Positions 43,133 to 52,598 of a DNA stretch of 64,000 bases are shown here, in pieces. The notes under the pieces were generated by a model that saw nothing but the letters and a program-made list of their open reading frames with translations, was not told the DNA's origin and did no database searches. The stretch is taken from assembly GCA_023954375.1 (NCBI GenBank), contig JAMLIC010000032.1, positions 1 to 64,000 of the forward strand, in the 5' to 3' direction. Made by a program: the position numbers and the translations under genes. Within the stretch, counting starts at the first letter, position 1; each line of letters starts with the position of its first letter. The stretch comes from Planctomycetota bacterium (GTDB lineage: Bacteria > Planctomycetota > J058).

Positions 43133-45145
43133 GTGGACCGGACCGTGGACCCGATGCTCGGGCGGGCGATCGGCGGCGTCGTCATCGAGCGCAAGCTCGG
43201 GGCGGGCGGCATGGCGGCGGTCTATGCCGGCCGCGACGAGGAGGCCGAGGGGGCCCTCCGCGCGATCAAGGTCCTCTCGGTCGCCAGCCCCGAGAGCTAC
43301 CAGGTCCGCTTCGACCGCGAGGCGCGGATCGGCCGGACCCTCGACCACCCGCTGGTCGTCCGGGTCCACCGCCACGGCACGTGCGGCGACTTCCGCTACA
43401 TGGTCATGGACCTCGTCGACGGCGAGGACCTGGCGCGGGTCATGCGGCGCACCGGGCCCATGCACTGGCCGGTCGTCACCAACCTCGGCCGCGACCTGGC
43501 GCTGGCGCTGGCCCACGCGCACGAGCGCGGGATCGTGCATCGCGACGTCAAGCCGCAGAACGTGCTCGTCGACGCGCGCCTCCACATCAAGCTCGCCGAC
43601 TTCGGCCTGGCCCACTGGCGCGACGGGCCGCCCGACCTCGCGGGCGGGGCGTCGCTCACGGCCACGGGGGACGCCTTCGGGACCCCGGCCTACATGGCGC
43701 CCGAGCAGTTCCGCGACGCCAAGTCGGCGGGCCCGGCGGCCGACCTCTACGCGCTGGGGATCGTCCTCTTCGAGGGGCTCGCCGGGCGGGTGCCGTTCCA
43801 CGCCTCGTCGCCGGTCGACCTGGCCCGGCTGCACCGCGACGTGCCGCCGCCGTCCCTCGAGGCGCTGGCCGCCGAGGCCCCCGACGCCCTGCGCGACCTG
43901 ATCGCGCACCTGCTGGAGAAGGACCACCTGCGTCGGCCCGCGTCCGCGCGCGACGTGGCGCGCGAGCTCGAGGTGATCGCGGCGCACGGGCCCACCGCCA
44001 CGAACCTCTCCTCGGCCTCGGGGCGCCGCGCGGCGGAGGTCCCGTCGGCGCGGGGCGTGGCCGACACGCAGCCGCCCCGGCGGCGCCGGCTGCGCGCGGC
44101 GCTCCTCGGCGTCGGCGCGCTCCTGGCCGCGTTCCTCGGCTGGGGCGTGGCCACGGGCAAGCTCGACCGGCGGGTCCGCTTCTACCTGCTCGCCGGCCCC
44201 GAGGAGCGGGCGCGCCTCGAGGCGATCCGCGACGCCCGCGACAACGTGGCCGACGACCCGCGGGCCCTCATCGAGGCGATCGACGCCTACCTGCGCGACT
44301 TCGGCACGAGCGGCTGGCTGCTCGAGCCGGTGATCGCCTTCAAGACCCGGCCCCATCGCCGCCGCGACAACGTCTATCTCCTCGTGCCCGACCGGGCGGA
44401 GATGGTCCACGTCCCGGCCGGGACCTACCGCGTCGGCGCGCCGGGCGGCGACGGGCGGGCGGTCACGCAGGCCCGCGAGGTGCGCCTCGGCGGGTTCCTG
44501 ATCGACCGCCACGAGGTGTGCAACGAGCGCTACGAGCGCTTCCTCGCCCGCTGGCACGCCGCCGGCAAGGTCCACCTGTGCGGCAACGACAAGGCCGACC
44601 ACGACGCCGCGCTGGCGCGCAGCATGGACCCTCGGAGCGGCCGGAGCCCCTACCCCGACGGGCCCGTCGTCGGGGTCACCCCGTGGGACGCGCTGGAGTA
44701 CGCGCGCTACTACGGGCGGCGCCTGCCGTCGGAGGCCGAGTGGGAGGTCGCGGCGGCGTGGGACCCCGCCGCGCGCGCGCAGCGGCCCTACCCGTGGGGC
44801 GAGCAGACGCCGGGGCCCGAGCGGCCGAGCCTGGCGAACCTCGCGTTCGGCGGCTGGGGCACGCCCGGCCCCGACGGCGCCTTCATGGCGCTGTGCTCGC
44901 CCATGGGCTTCTTCGCCCCCGACGTGTCGCCGCTGGGCCTCGTCGACGCCGGCGGCAACGCGGCCGAGTGGTGCTCCGGGGACAAGCCGCTCCCCGGCCG
45001 GCAGCCCGTGCGCGGCGGGTCGATCCTCACCGACGCGGCCGAGCGCGCGCGCCTGGTCGCCCGCCGCGAGCACGACCCGCGCGAGGCGCCGCCGCCCGAC
45101 GTCGGGTTCCGCACGGTCATGGCGTACGAGGGGCCGGAGGAGTAG
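43133..45145 (+). CDS. Ser/Thr protein kinase fused to an FGE-sulfatase domain
   Basis: 670 residues. Kinase domain (about 14-290): Gly loop GAGGMAAVY, Lys46 (AIK), HRDVKPQN with catalytic Asp138, DFG Asp156, APEQF. One membrane helix (about 320-338, LRAALLGVGALLAAFLGWGV). Extracellular side: a helical linker, then a formylglycine-generating-enzyme/sulfatase-modifying-factor fold (about 420-660; VPAGTYRVGAPGG, EVCNERYERFLA, VGVTPWDALEYARYYGRRLPSEAEWE, GNAAEWCSG, RGGS). This kinase-FGE fusion is typical of Planctomycetota and Myxococcota. The partner FHA proteins at 14098, 25297 and 27217 may read its products. Confidence 0.93.
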   Translation: MDRTVDPMLGRAIGGVVIERKLGAGGMAAVYAGRDEEAEGALRAIKVLSVASPESYQVRFDREARIGRTLDHPLVVRVHRHGTCGDFRYMVMDLVDGEDLARVMRRTGPMHWPVVTNLGRDLALALAHAHERGIVHRDVKPQNVLVDARLHIKLADFGLAHWRDGPPDLAGGASLTATGDAFGTPAYMAPEQFRDAKSAGPAADLYALGIVLFEGLAGRVPFHASSPVDLARLHRDVPPPSLEALAAEAPDALRDLIAHLLEKDHLRRPASARDVARELEVIAAHGPTATNLSSASGRRAAEVPSARGVADTQPPRRRRLRAALLGVGALLAAFLGWGVATGKLDRRVRFYLLAGPEERARLEAIRDARDNVADDPRALIEAIDAYLRDFGTSGWLLEPVIAFKTRPHRRRDNVYLLVPDRAEMVHVPAGTYRVGAPGGDGRAVTQAREVRLGGFLIDRHEVCNERYERFLARWHAAGKVHLCGNDKADHDAALARSMDPRSGRSPYPDGPVVGVTPWDALEYARYYGRRLPSEAEWEVAAAWDPAARAQRPYPWGEQTPGPERPSLANLAFGGWGTPGPDGAFMALCSPMGFFAPDVSPLGLVDAGGNAAEWCSGDKPLPGRQPVRGGSILTDAAERARLVARREHDPREAPPPDVGFRTVMAYEGPEE

Positions 45146-45713
45146 CCGGCACGTCCGCGTCCACGATCAGCCGCACGAAGCGCCCCGTCTCGAGGTCGAA
45201 CAGGGCGCGGAAGCCCGCGCGCCCGAAGACGACCTGCCGCCGCCAGGCGTCGCTGCCCTGCGGCGCGACGAAGACGTTGGCGCAGATGAGGCGCCGGTCG
45301 CGCAGGACGATGCCGGCCCACTGCCGGACGCAGCCGTCCAGGCGCGCGCCCAGCCAGGGGGCGCGCGGGTCCTCGTGGATCGCCAGGAACACCGGCAGGG
45401 CGTCCTCGGCCCAGGCCACGACCTCCGGCGTCGGCGTCCAGACGCCGCCCGCGCCGACGTGCCGCGCCAGGGTCCGGGCGGCGGCCTCGTCGAGGACGAC
45501 GGTCCGCGCGTCGACGACGCGGGGCGCCGGCGGCTCGGGCCAGGGGGAGCAGGCGGTCGGCGCCGCCGCCTGGTCCAGCGGCCGAGGCCGGGCGCCCTGC
45601 GCGAGCGGCGGGTGCTGGCCGGGGTCGGGACAGGGCGGGGCGCTGCAGATGCACGCGGTGCCGGCGACGAGCAGCAGGCCGGCCGTGGCGGCGCGGGCGA
45701 GGCGCGTGGTCAT
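45117..45713 (-). CDS. Putative lipoprotein, unknown function
   Basis: 198 residues. ATG 45713 has an ideal GGAGG 5 nt upstream; the preceding GTG is less good. N-terminal hydrophobic signal (TAGLLLVAGTAC) with two Cys. The lipobox is imperfect (Gly at -3), so lipidation is uncertain. The mature C-terminal half (VVLDEAAARTLARHVGAGG, CVRQWAGIVLRDRRLICANVFVAPQGSDAWRRQV, FDLETGRFVRLIVDADV) is compact and unrecognised. It overlaps the convergent kinase gene tail by 29 nt. Confidence 0.65.
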   Translation of the reverse strand: MTTRLARAATAGLLLVAGTACICSAPPCPDPGQHPPLAQGARPRPLDQAAAPTACSPWPEPPAPRVVDARTVVLDEAAARTLARHVGAGGVWTPTPEVVAWAEDALPVFLAIHEDPRAPWLGARLDGCVRQWAGIVLRDRRLICANVFVAPQGSDAWRRQVVFGRAGFRALFDLETGRFVRLIVDADVPATPPAPRTP

Positions 45714-45816
45714 GGCCACCTCCCGCGCCCCTCGACCGGGGGCCGCGCGGCGGCATTCGAACAGGCCTGTCTTCTACCAGCCGATCCTCGGAGCAGAGGC
45801 CTTGCCAGCCATTCTC

Positions 45817-47286
45817 TCAGCGGATGAACGCGCGCGCCGCCCCGCCCGACGAGTTGATGAACACCGTCTTCTGCTCGGTGAAGAAGCGCAGCCCCTCCTC
45901 GCCCATCTCGCGCTCGCCCACGCCCGTCGACTTCATGCCGCCGAAGGGGAGCTGCGCCTCGCCGCCGACGGTGGCCTCGTTGACGTGGACCATGCCCGTC
46001 TCGACCTCCTCGACGAACCGCATGCACGCGCGCACGTCGCGGGAGAAGAGCGAGCTCGTGAGGCCGAACTCGACGGCGTTGGCCAGGCGGATCCCCTCGT
46101 CGAGGTCCTTGATCGTGGTCACGGCGAGCACCGGGCCGAAGACCTCCTCCTGGAACAGGCGCGAGCCGGGGCGCACGTCGGCGAAGACGGTCGGCTCGAC
46201 GAAGAAGCCGTGGTCGAGCCCGGCCGGGCGCCCGCCGCCCGTGAGCAGCCGCGCCCCCTCCTGCTTGCCGACGTCGATGTAGCTCAGGTCCTGGCGGAGC
46301 TGCTTCTCGTCGACGGCCGGGCCCATCTGCGAGCTCTCGTCGAGCCCGGGGCCGACCTTGAGCCGCCGCGCGTCCTCGACGACCGCCTCGGTGAGCGCGC
46401 CTGCCACGTCCTCGTGCACGAGCAGGCGGCTGGTCGCCGTGCAGCGCTGGCCCGTCGAGCCGAACGCCCCGTTGAGCACGGCCGCGGCGACGGCCTCGAC
46501 GTCGGCGTCGGCGAGCACGATCACCGCGTTCTTGCCGCCCATCTCGCAGGTGACCTTGGCCCCGCGGCGCGCGGCCTGCGTGTAGAGGTTGAGCCCGATC
46601 TGGTTCGAGCCGGTGAACGAGATCGCGCGCACGGCCGGGTGGTCGACCAGGGCCGACCCGACCTCCCGGCCAGGCCCGACGAGCATCTGCAGGACGCCCG
46701 GCGGGAGGCCGGCCTCCTCGAAGACCTCGACCATGAGGCCGCAGGTGGCCGGGGTGAGCTCGGCGGGCTTGATGATCACGGCGTTGCCGGCCACGAGCGC
46801 CGGGGCGGTCTTCCACACCGGGATCGCCCAGGGGAAGTTCCAGGGCGTGATCAGGCCGACGACGCCGAGCGGGCGGCGGATCGTGTAGGTGAAGACGTCG
46901 GGGAGCTCGCAGGGGAGCGTGCGCCCGCCCATGCGGAAGCCCTCGCCGGCGTAGAACTCGAGCACGGCGATCCCCTTGTCGACCTCGCCGCGGGCCTCCC
47001 TCAGGACCTTGCCCTGCTCGCGGGTCATGACGCGGGCGATCTCCTCCTTGCGGCGCCGGGCGACCTCGACGGCGCGCGCCAGGACGCGGCCGCGCGCCGG
47101 GGCCGGGGTCGCGGCCCAGCCGCGCTGGGCGGCGAGCGCGCCCTGCACGGCGCGCTCGAGGTCCGCGGCGGTGGCCGCGGGGAACTCGTCGATCACGTCG
47201 CGCGTGTCGGCCGGGTTGACGTTCGTGATCCGCCGCTCGGACGCGGGGGTGAACCAGGCGCCGTCGATGTAGCTGCCGCTGGGCAT
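45817..47286 (-). CDS. NAD(P)-dependent aldehyde dehydrogenase
   Basis: 489 residues. Motifs: TPWNFPWAIPVWKTAPALVAGN, substrate and cofactor block FTGSNQIG, EMGGKNAVI with the general-base Glu, catalytic Cys in GSTGQRCTATSR, EEVFGPVL, and PFGGMKSTGVGEREMG. Oxidises an aldehyde or semialdehyde; the closest generic name is a succinate- or 2,5-dioxovalerate-type dehydrogenase, not decided by sequence. Divergent from the GMC oxidoreductase with a 129-bp gap, so the two may be co-regulated. Confidence 0.95.
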   Translation of the reverse strand: MPSGSYIDGAWFTPASERRITNVNPADTRDVIDEFPAATAADLERAVQGALAAQRGWAATPAPARGRVLARAVEVARRRKEEIARVMTREQGKVLREARGEVDKGIAVLEFYAGEGFRMGGRTLPCELPDVFTYTIRRPLGVVGLITPWNFPWAIPVWKTAPALVAGNAVIIKPAELTPATCGLMVEVFEEAGLPPGVLQMLVGPGREVGSALVDHPAVRAISFTGSNQIGLNLYTQAARRGAKVTCEMGGKNAVIVLADADVEAVAAAVLNGAFGSTGQRCTATSRLLVHEDVAGALTEAVVEDARRLKVGPGLDESSQMGPAVDEKQLRQDLSYIDVGKQEGARLLTGGGRPAGLDHGFFVEPTVFADVRPGSRLFQEEVFGPVLAVTTIKDLDEGIRLANAVEFGLTSSLFSRDVRACMRFVEEVETGMVHVNEATVGGEAQLPFGGMKSTGVGEREMGEEGLRFFTEQKTVFINSSGGAARAFIR

Positions 47287-47415
47287 GGGGGACCTCGCAG
47301 GGGGCGCGATTCTATGCGATCCGCGGGTCCCCGACCCAGGGCGGAACCCGCACGGATCCGACCCGTCCGGGTGAGCTATCCGCCGCACGGCCGGGAAAGG
47401 TATCGTCTCGCCAAG

Positions 47416-49041
47416 GTGACAGACACCGCGGACACCTGGGACTTCGTCGTCGTCGGCTCCGGCTTCGGGGGCAGCGTCAGCGCCCTGCGCCTGGCCGAGA
47501 AGGGCTACCGCGTCCTCGTCCTGGAGAAGGGGCGCCGCCTGGGCCCCGACGAGTTCCCTCGCAGCAACTGGCAGCTCTGGCGCTGGCTGTGGCTCCCGGC
47601 GCTCGGCCTCCGCGGCCTGTTCAAGATGACCTTCTTCCCGCACGTCACCGTCGTCTCGGGCGTCGGCGTGGGCGGCGGGTCGCTCGTCTACGCCAACACG
47701 CTCCCGGTGCCCGACGACGACTTCTTCCGCGCGCCCTCCTGGGGCGCGCTGGCCGACTGGAAGGAGGAGCTCGCGCCGCACTACGCCACCGCGCGGCGCA
47801 TGCTCGGCGCGGTCACCAACCCGCACCTCACCCACACGGACGAGGTCCTGCGCGAGGTCGCCCACGACCTCGGGAAGGCCGACAGCTACAAGCCCACCGA
47901 CGTGGCCGTGTTCTTCGGCGAGCCGGGCAAGACCGTTCCGGACCCGTTCTTCGGCGGGGAGGGCCCGCCGCGGACCGGGTGCACGCTCTGCGGCGGCTGC
48001 ATGCTCGGCTGCCGCGTCGGGGCCAAGAACACGCTCGACCGGAACTACCTGTGGCTCGCCGAGCGCCGCGGCGTCGTCGTCGAGCCCGAGACCGAGGTCA
48101 CGTGGGTGCGCCCGGCGGGCGCCGCCGACGGGCGCGACGGCTACGTCGTCGAGGCCCGCCAGCGCCGCGCCGGCCGCGCGCGCCAGGTGACGTTCCGCGC
48201 CCGCCAGGTGGTCTTCGCCGGCGGCGTCCTGGGGACGGTCGACCTGCTCCTGCGCCTCAAGGCCCGGCCCGACGGCCTGCCGCGCCTGTCGGACCGGCTG
48301 GGGCAGTTCGTGCGCACCAACTCCGAGGCGCTGCTGGGGATCGTCGCCGGCGGCCGCGACCGCGACCTCTCGCGGGGGGTCGCGATCGGCTCGATCCTCC
48401 ACACCGACCCGTGGTCGCACATCGAGCCCTGCCGCTACCCGGCCGGCTCCGGCTTCTTCCGGCTGATGACCCTGCCCCACGTCACGGGCCGGCGCCTCGT
48501 CACGCGCCTGGCGCAGATGCTCGGCGTGATCGTCCGCCACCCGCTGAAGATGCTCCGCGCCTGGCTCGTGCCCGACTTCGCCCGCTACAGCGTGATCCTC
48601 CTCTACATGCGCACGCTCGAGGGCCACCTGCGCTTCCGGCGCGGCCGCGCCGTAACGACCGGCGGGCGCGAGGGGATGGTCACCTCGCTCGACGAGGGCC
48701 CCGCCCCGGCGGCGTCGATCCCGGAGGCGACCGACCTCGCCCGCCGGATCGCCGACAAGCTGGACGGGGTCCCGCAGAGCCTCGCCAGCGAGACGCTGCT
48801 CGGGATCCCCACCACGGCGCACATCCTCGGCGGCTGCGTCATGGGCCCCGGGCCCGCCGACGGCGTGATCGACGCCCGGCACCGCGCCTTCGGCTACGAG
48901 GGGCTCTACGTGGTCGACGGGTCGGCCGTGTCGGCGAACCCCGGCGTGAACCCGTCGCTGACGATCACGGCCCTGGCCGAGCGGGCCATGACGTTCGTCC
49001 CGGCGAAGGCGCGGCGCCCGACGTCGGTGGCCGCGGGTTGA
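47416..49041 (+). CDS. GMC-family oxidoreductase (cholesterol-oxidase-like)
   Basis: 541 residues, FAD-binding GMC protein. Dinucleotide motif VVGSGFGGSVSALRLAEKG at about 11-29, GVGVGGGSLVYANTL, a cysteine cluster CTLCGGCMLGCRVGAKNTLD (about 190-209; four Cys, the pattern seen in cholesterol-oxidase-like GMC proteins, perhaps an iron-sulfur or structural site), and the C-terminal VVDGSAVSANPGVNPSLTITALAERA. GTG 47416. The stop codon directly abuts the convergent pilin-operon gene stop at 49042 without any spacer. Membrane-associated oxidation of a sterol- or alcohol-type compound is likely (inference). Confidence 0.9.
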   Translation: MTDTADTWDFVVVGSGFGGSVSALRLAEKGYRVLVLEKGRRLGPDEFPRSNWQLWRWLWLPALGLRGLFKMTFFPHVTVVSGVGVGGGSLVYANTLPVPDDDFFRAPSWGALADWKEELAPHYATARRMLGAVTNPHLTHTDEVLREVAHDLGKADSYKPTDVAVFFGEPGKTVPDPFFGGEGPPRTGCTLCGGCMLGCRVGAKNTLDRNYLWLAERRGVVVEPETEVTWVRPAGAADGRDGYVVEARQRRAGRARQVTFRARQVVFAGGVLGTVDLLLRLKARPDGLPRLSDRLGQFVRTNSEALLGIVAGGRDRDLSRGVAIGSILHTDPWSHIEPCRYPAGSGFFRLMTLPHVTGRRLVTRLAQMLGVIVRHPLKMLRAWLVPDFARYSVILLYMRTLEGHLRFRRGRAVTTGGREGMVTSLDEGPAPAASIPEATDLARRIADKLDGVPQSLASETLLGIPTTAHILGGCVMGPGPADGVIDARHRAFGYEGLYVVDGSAVSANPGVNPSLTITALAERAMTFVPAKARRPTSVAAG

Positions 49042-50259
49042 TCACTCCGGCGAGGGCGCCGGCCGGCGCGCGAGGTGATCGCGCCACGCGGCGGCGCTCG
49101 CCCCGACCGGCGCGCCCGTGAGCCGGCGGAGGGCCGCGACGTAGACGCGCCGCGCCGCCAGGGGCTGGCGCTGCTCCTCGGCCTGCTCCAGGCGCTCGAC
49201 GAGGGCCGCGAGGACCCACTCGCGCTCCGCCGGGCGCGTGGGCGGCACGAGCCCCAGCGCGCCGACGACGAGCGGGCGGAGGTCGTCGGAGGCCTCCGCC
49301 TCGAGGCGCAGGAGCAGCCCCGCCGCGTCCTCGTCGCCGATCGCGCCCAGCGCCTCCAGCCCCGTCCGCACCGCGCGCAGCCGCGCGCCCTCGGGCGACG
49401 GCGCGCGGACGAGGGCGTCGGTGACCCACGCGGCGAGGTAGGGGCCCCCGGCGTCGGCCCCCGCCGACCGGAGCAGCTGGTGCCCGAGCGCGCGCCGGTC
49501 GTCGTCGAGCGCGGCGTCGGGCGCCAGCGCGGCCGCGACCTGGAGGGCGACGACCTCGCCCGCCCGCCGCGCGACCGCCTCGAGCACCTCGAGCGCGTCG
49601 AGCGCGTCGCCGAGCGGGCCGCGCAGGAGCGTCGGCAGCAGGGCCCGCGTGGTCGCCTCGCCGCCGCACGCCCGCAGCGCCCGCCGGCAGCCGTCCTTCA
49701 GGGCGCCGTCGGCCGCGGGGAGCAGGGCGAGGAGCCGCCCCTCGACGCCCTCCTGCGCCCGGCCCAGCTCGCCGAGCCGGCCGAACAGGTCCAGGGGGAG
49801 CTCGCCCCGGAGGGCCTCGAGCAGCTCGAGGACGACCGCCAGCTCCGCGTCCGCCCCGAGCGAGGCGAGGGCGGCGAGCGCCGCGCCGCGCAGGGGGGCG
49901 GCGGCCTCCGGGTTCATCGCCACGACGTCGACCAGCGCGGGCGCGTCGGCCACGATCGCCGCCAGGTGCGCCTCCCGCTCCGCCTCGAGCCGCGCCTGCG
50001 CCTCCTCGCGCTCCTCCGGGGTGGGCGGCTCCTCCTCCGGGTCGTCGCTCGCCGGGCGCCCGTCGGCGCGCCGCTCGAGCGCGCCGAGCTCCGCCAGGCG
50101 CTCGAGCGTCTGGCGGCGCCGGTCCTCGCTGGCGCGCGGCCGCCACGAGGTCGTCGCCGCGGCCGCGGTGGCCGCGGCCCCGCCCGACGCCTGCGCCCGG
50201 GCCGGGGCGGGGAGCGCGAGCGCGAGGGCGGCGACGACGAGCCAGGGGCGCTCGCTCAC
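49042..50259 (-). CDS. Secreted helical-repeat (HEAT-like) protein
   Basis: 405 residues, GTG 50259 in a GTGA overlap. Signal (PWLVVAALALALPAPARAQA), low-complexity Ala/Thr, a coiled-coil acidic region (EEPPTPEEREEAQARLEAER), then HEAT-like Leu/Ala-rich helical pairs over about 100-380. Last gene of the pilin-like operon. Could be an extracellular scaffold for pilus parts; no closer family recognised. Confidence 0.65.
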   Translation of the reverse strand: MSERPWLVVAALALALPAPARAQASGGAAATAAAATTSWRPRASEDRRRQTLERLAELGALERRADGRPASDDPEEEPPTPEEREEAQARLEAEREAHLAAIVADAPALVDVVAMNPEAAAPLRGAALAALASLGADAELAVVLELLEALRGELPLDLFGRLGELGRAQEGVEGRLLALLPAADGALKDGCRRALRACGGEATTRALLPTLLRGPLGDALDALEVLEAVARRAGEVVALQVAAALAPDAALDDDRRALGHQLLRSAGADAGGPYLAAWVTDALVRAPSPEGARLRAVRTGLEALGAIGDEDAAGLLLRLEAEASDDLRPLVVGALGLVPPTRPAEREWVLAALVERLEQAEEQRQPLAARRVYVAALRRLTGAPVGASAAAWRDHLARRPAPSPE

Positions 50260-51542
50260 GGGGCGAGCTCGAGCCCGCCCGTGACCTTGTAGGCCAGGGT
50301 CCGGAACGAGGTGCCCGTCGGCGTCCCGATGATCCCGCGCACCATGTTGATGCCCTCGGTGGAGAGCGCGATGTTGCGCCGGCTGGGGACGCCGCCGCCG
50401 CCGATGCTGACCACCTGCTTCGTCGACGCCGTGAACCCGCCCTTGCTCTTGACGTCGACGAGCAAGGCGCCGGTCTGCGAGTGCTCGTTGCCGCCGCCGT
50501 TGATGCGGATCAGCGGCTGGCTCGTCGCGTTGGCGTTCGTCCCCAGCGTGTCCATCTCGAAGTAGACCAGCCCGTGGAGGGCGGCGTTGCCGTTGAGCAC
50601 CAGCGCGGGGCTGGCGCCGGTCCACTCGCTCGGCACCTTGATGATCATGAGCCCGTAGAACTGGGTGCCGCCGGGCACCGACACGGAGCCGTCCGCGCCC
50701 AGGTCGTACTTCACGATCACGGGGTCCTCCGCCGAGCCCATGTTGAAGCTCGACGGGATCGGGGAGGTCGGGGTGCTGGCCGACGTGTCGCGCAGGGCCT
50801 GGATCCACTCCTGCATGCTCGAGTAGGGGACCGCGTTCGAGTGCGTGGGGATGGGCGACGTCGACTCGAGGGTCGCCCCCAGGATGTCCCCCGGCGGCGA
50901 GCCGGCCCCGGACCACGAGGTGCTCGCCTCGGCCGTGGTCGCGACGGCGGACCCCGACCCGCCCTGGTCGCCCAGGAGCGCGCCGCCGAGCGAGTGGTCG
51001 CGCCCCGAGATCTTCGGCGGGTTGCCCGACTTGTGCACCTGGAGCGTCGGGAGCGGCTGGTCCGAGACGACGGTCACCGCGCCGGGCAGGTTGCCCGAGG
51101 GCGGGTTGCCCGTGACGACCTCCTCGATCCACACCTGGACCCCGGAGCGGAGCCAGTCCGAGGCCGCGTCGCCGCCGGTCGTGCGCACCCGGCCCTCCGC
51201 CTCGACCAGGAACACGCGCGTCGGGGTCGTCCGCGCGACGCTCAGGCGGTAGTCGTACCGCCCGGCGAACGCCGCGCCGCCGAACGCCTGGTCCGAGAGC
51301 ACGATCGGGGTCCCGACCGCCGGCACGTCGCCCGCGCTCAGCCGCAGCACCGCGCGGCGCATGGCCGCGTCGGCCACGGCGCGGGCCTGCGCCAGCGAGA
51401 CCTGCGTGGTGGCCTGCTGGTGCGACGTGCGGGCGCTCTCGAGCAGCAGGAGCACCATGCCCGTCAGCATGAGCAGGACGAGCATGACGAGGATCAGCGC
51501 GCTGCCCTCGCGGCGGGAGCGCTGGCGTCGGCGACGGTCCAC
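50256..51542 (-). CDS. PilX-like pilin-operon protein
   Basis: 428 residues from GTG 51542 with AGAGG at good spacing. An Arg-rich N-terminus (MDRRRRQRSRREGS) is followed by a 23-residue hydrophobic helix (ALILVMLVLLMLTGMVLLLLES) with a PilX-type Ser/Glu end. The large beta-rich, Gly/Ser/Thr-rich remainder is extracellular. Similar to PilX/N-terminal-Tad or minor pseudopilin-like proteins that sit on the pilus. No classical prepilin peptidase site is visible. Co-transcribed with two prepilin-like genes. Confidence 0.75.
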   Translation of the reverse strand: MDRRRRQRSRREGSALILVMLVLLMLTGMVLLLLESARTSHQQATTQVSLAQARAVADAAMRRAVLRLSAGDVPAVGTPIVLSDQAFGGAAFAGRYDYRLSVARTTPTRVFLVEAEGRVRTTGGDAASDWLRSGVQVWIEEVVTGNPPSGNLPGAVTVVSDQPLPTLQVHKSGNPPKISGRDHSLGGALLGDQGGSGSAVATTAEASTSWSGAGSPPGDILGATLESTSPIPTHSNAVPYSSMQEWIQALRDTSASTPTSPIPSSFNMGSAEDPVIVKYDLGADGSVSVPGGTQFYGLMIIKVPSEWTGASPALVLNGNAALHGLVYFEMDTLGTNANATSQPLIRINGGGNEHSQTGALLVDVKSKGGFTASTKQVVSIGGGGVPSRRNIALSTEGINMVRGIIGTPTGTSFRTLAYKVTGGLELAP

Positions 51543-51562
51543 GGGGTGCCTCTCGTTCTTCT

Positions 51563-52117
51563 TCAGTTCAGGGGGGGGCGGACGAAGACCGTCCGGGTGA
51601 CCGTGACGGAGCGGTGCTGCGGGGCGCCGTCGGGCGCGACCCCGACCTGGCGCTGGAGGGTCAGCGAGACCGTGAGCGTCTCGTCGGTGAGCGGCGCCTG
51701 CGCCGGCGCGACCGTGAAGGCGGTCACGCCGTTGGCGAGGACGCGGGGGGCCGCGCCGTAGACGGGGTGCTCGTGCCGGAGCTCGCCCCCGACCACCCGG
51801 AAGACGAAGGCCGTGGCCTCGAACACCTCGCCCCCGGTGGCCGGGTCCCACTCGGAGAAGCGGAAGACGCTCACCTGCGAGCTCGTCGTCGACACGTGGC
51901 CGCGGTCCGAGGTCTTCAGGTCCTCGACGAGCTGGTTCAGGGCCCGGGCGGCCTCGAGCTGCATCTGGTCGATCACCAGCGACTGGTTGAGCTGCTGCGA
52001 GCTGCCGCTCATCGTCTTCAGGCCGATCGCCAGCATCCCCGCGAGCAGGGCCGCGACGATCACCACCTCGAGGAGCGTGAAGCCCGCCCGCGGCTCAGAA
52101 GCTCGACAGGTACGCAT
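51563..52117 (-). CDS. Prepilin-type minor pilin
   Basis: 184 residues. The basic leader MRTCRASEPRAG is followed by FTLLEVVIVAALLAGMLAIGL: the type IV prepilin motif G|FTLLE with the Glu at position +5 of the mature protein. The C-terminal globular part (RFSEWDPATGGEVFEATAFVFRVVGG ... LTVSLTLQRQV) resembles minor pilins PilV/PilW. ATG 52117 with GGAGG 9 nt upstream. Overlaps the upstream prepilin gene by 23 nt, indicating coupling. Confidence 0.88.
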   Translation of the reverse strand: MRTCRASEPRAGFTLLEVVIVAALLAGMLAIGLKTMSGSSQQLNQSLVIDQMQLEAARALNQLVEDLKTSDRGHVSTTSSQVSVFRFSEWDPATGGEVFEATAFVFRVVGGELRHEHPVYGAAPRVLANGVTAFTVAPAQAPLTDETLTVSLTLQRQVGVAPDGAPQHRSVTVTRTVFVRPPLN

Positions 52118-52598
52118 ACAGCCGGACCTCCATGGGGGACCGCGCCGCGCCCACCCAGGTGAGGCTCAGGCGCGTGGGGAGCACGAGCACCTCGGCCGGA
52201 GGCACGGCCATGTCGGTCGTGTCGCCGTCGCCGTTGATGTCGACCGGGAAGCCCAGGGCCGCGCCCTCGGGGCCGCCCGGCCCCGGCTCGTCGCGGTAGA
52301 CGGTGAGGGTGCGGGTCACCCCGCTCAGGCCGGGGATCGTCGGCGTGGCCGTGGCCGGCTCGGCGAGGACCTGCGCGATCGTCATGGTCCGCAGCTGCTC
52401 GAGGTAGGAGGAGAGCGCCTGCTCGGCCGCCCGCCGCTCCTCGGAGAGCTGCCGCTGGGTCGTCGAGGTCGAGACCGCCCCGCCGAACGCGAGGAGCGCG
52501 ATCGACAGGATCGTCATCGCGACCATGAGCTCGATGAGCGAGAAGGCCGCCTGGCCCACCCGGCTCCTCCCCGACCTCCACCTGAGGCGCTCCCGCAC
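52095..52598 (-). CDS. Prepilin-type minor pilin (PilV-like)
   Basis: 167 residues. GTG 52598 has a perfect AGGAGG with 5-nt spacing. The leader is followed by AFSLIELMVAMTILSIALLAFGG; the cleavage site has Ala in place of the usual Gly before FSLIE, and Glu+5 is present. Mature beta-rich domain with an EF-hand-like DINGDGDTTD loop (possible calcium site). First gene of a four-gene pilin-like operon (52598 to 49042). Confidence 0.85.
   Translation of the reverse strand: MRERLRWRSGRSRVGQAAFSLIELMVAMTILSIALLAFGGAVSTSTTQRQLSEERRAAEQALSSYLEQLRTMTIAQVLAEPATATPTIPGLSGVTRTLTVYRDEPGPGGPEGAALGFPVDINGDGDTTDMAVPPAEVLVLPTRLSLTWVGAARSPMEVRLYAYLSSF

Noticed and set aside
41386..49041. A 2551-codon open frame on the plus strand
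   Set aside because: Its first ~2000 codons are shadows of malQ, the kinase and the aldehyde dehydrogenase; only the GMC part from 47416 is real.
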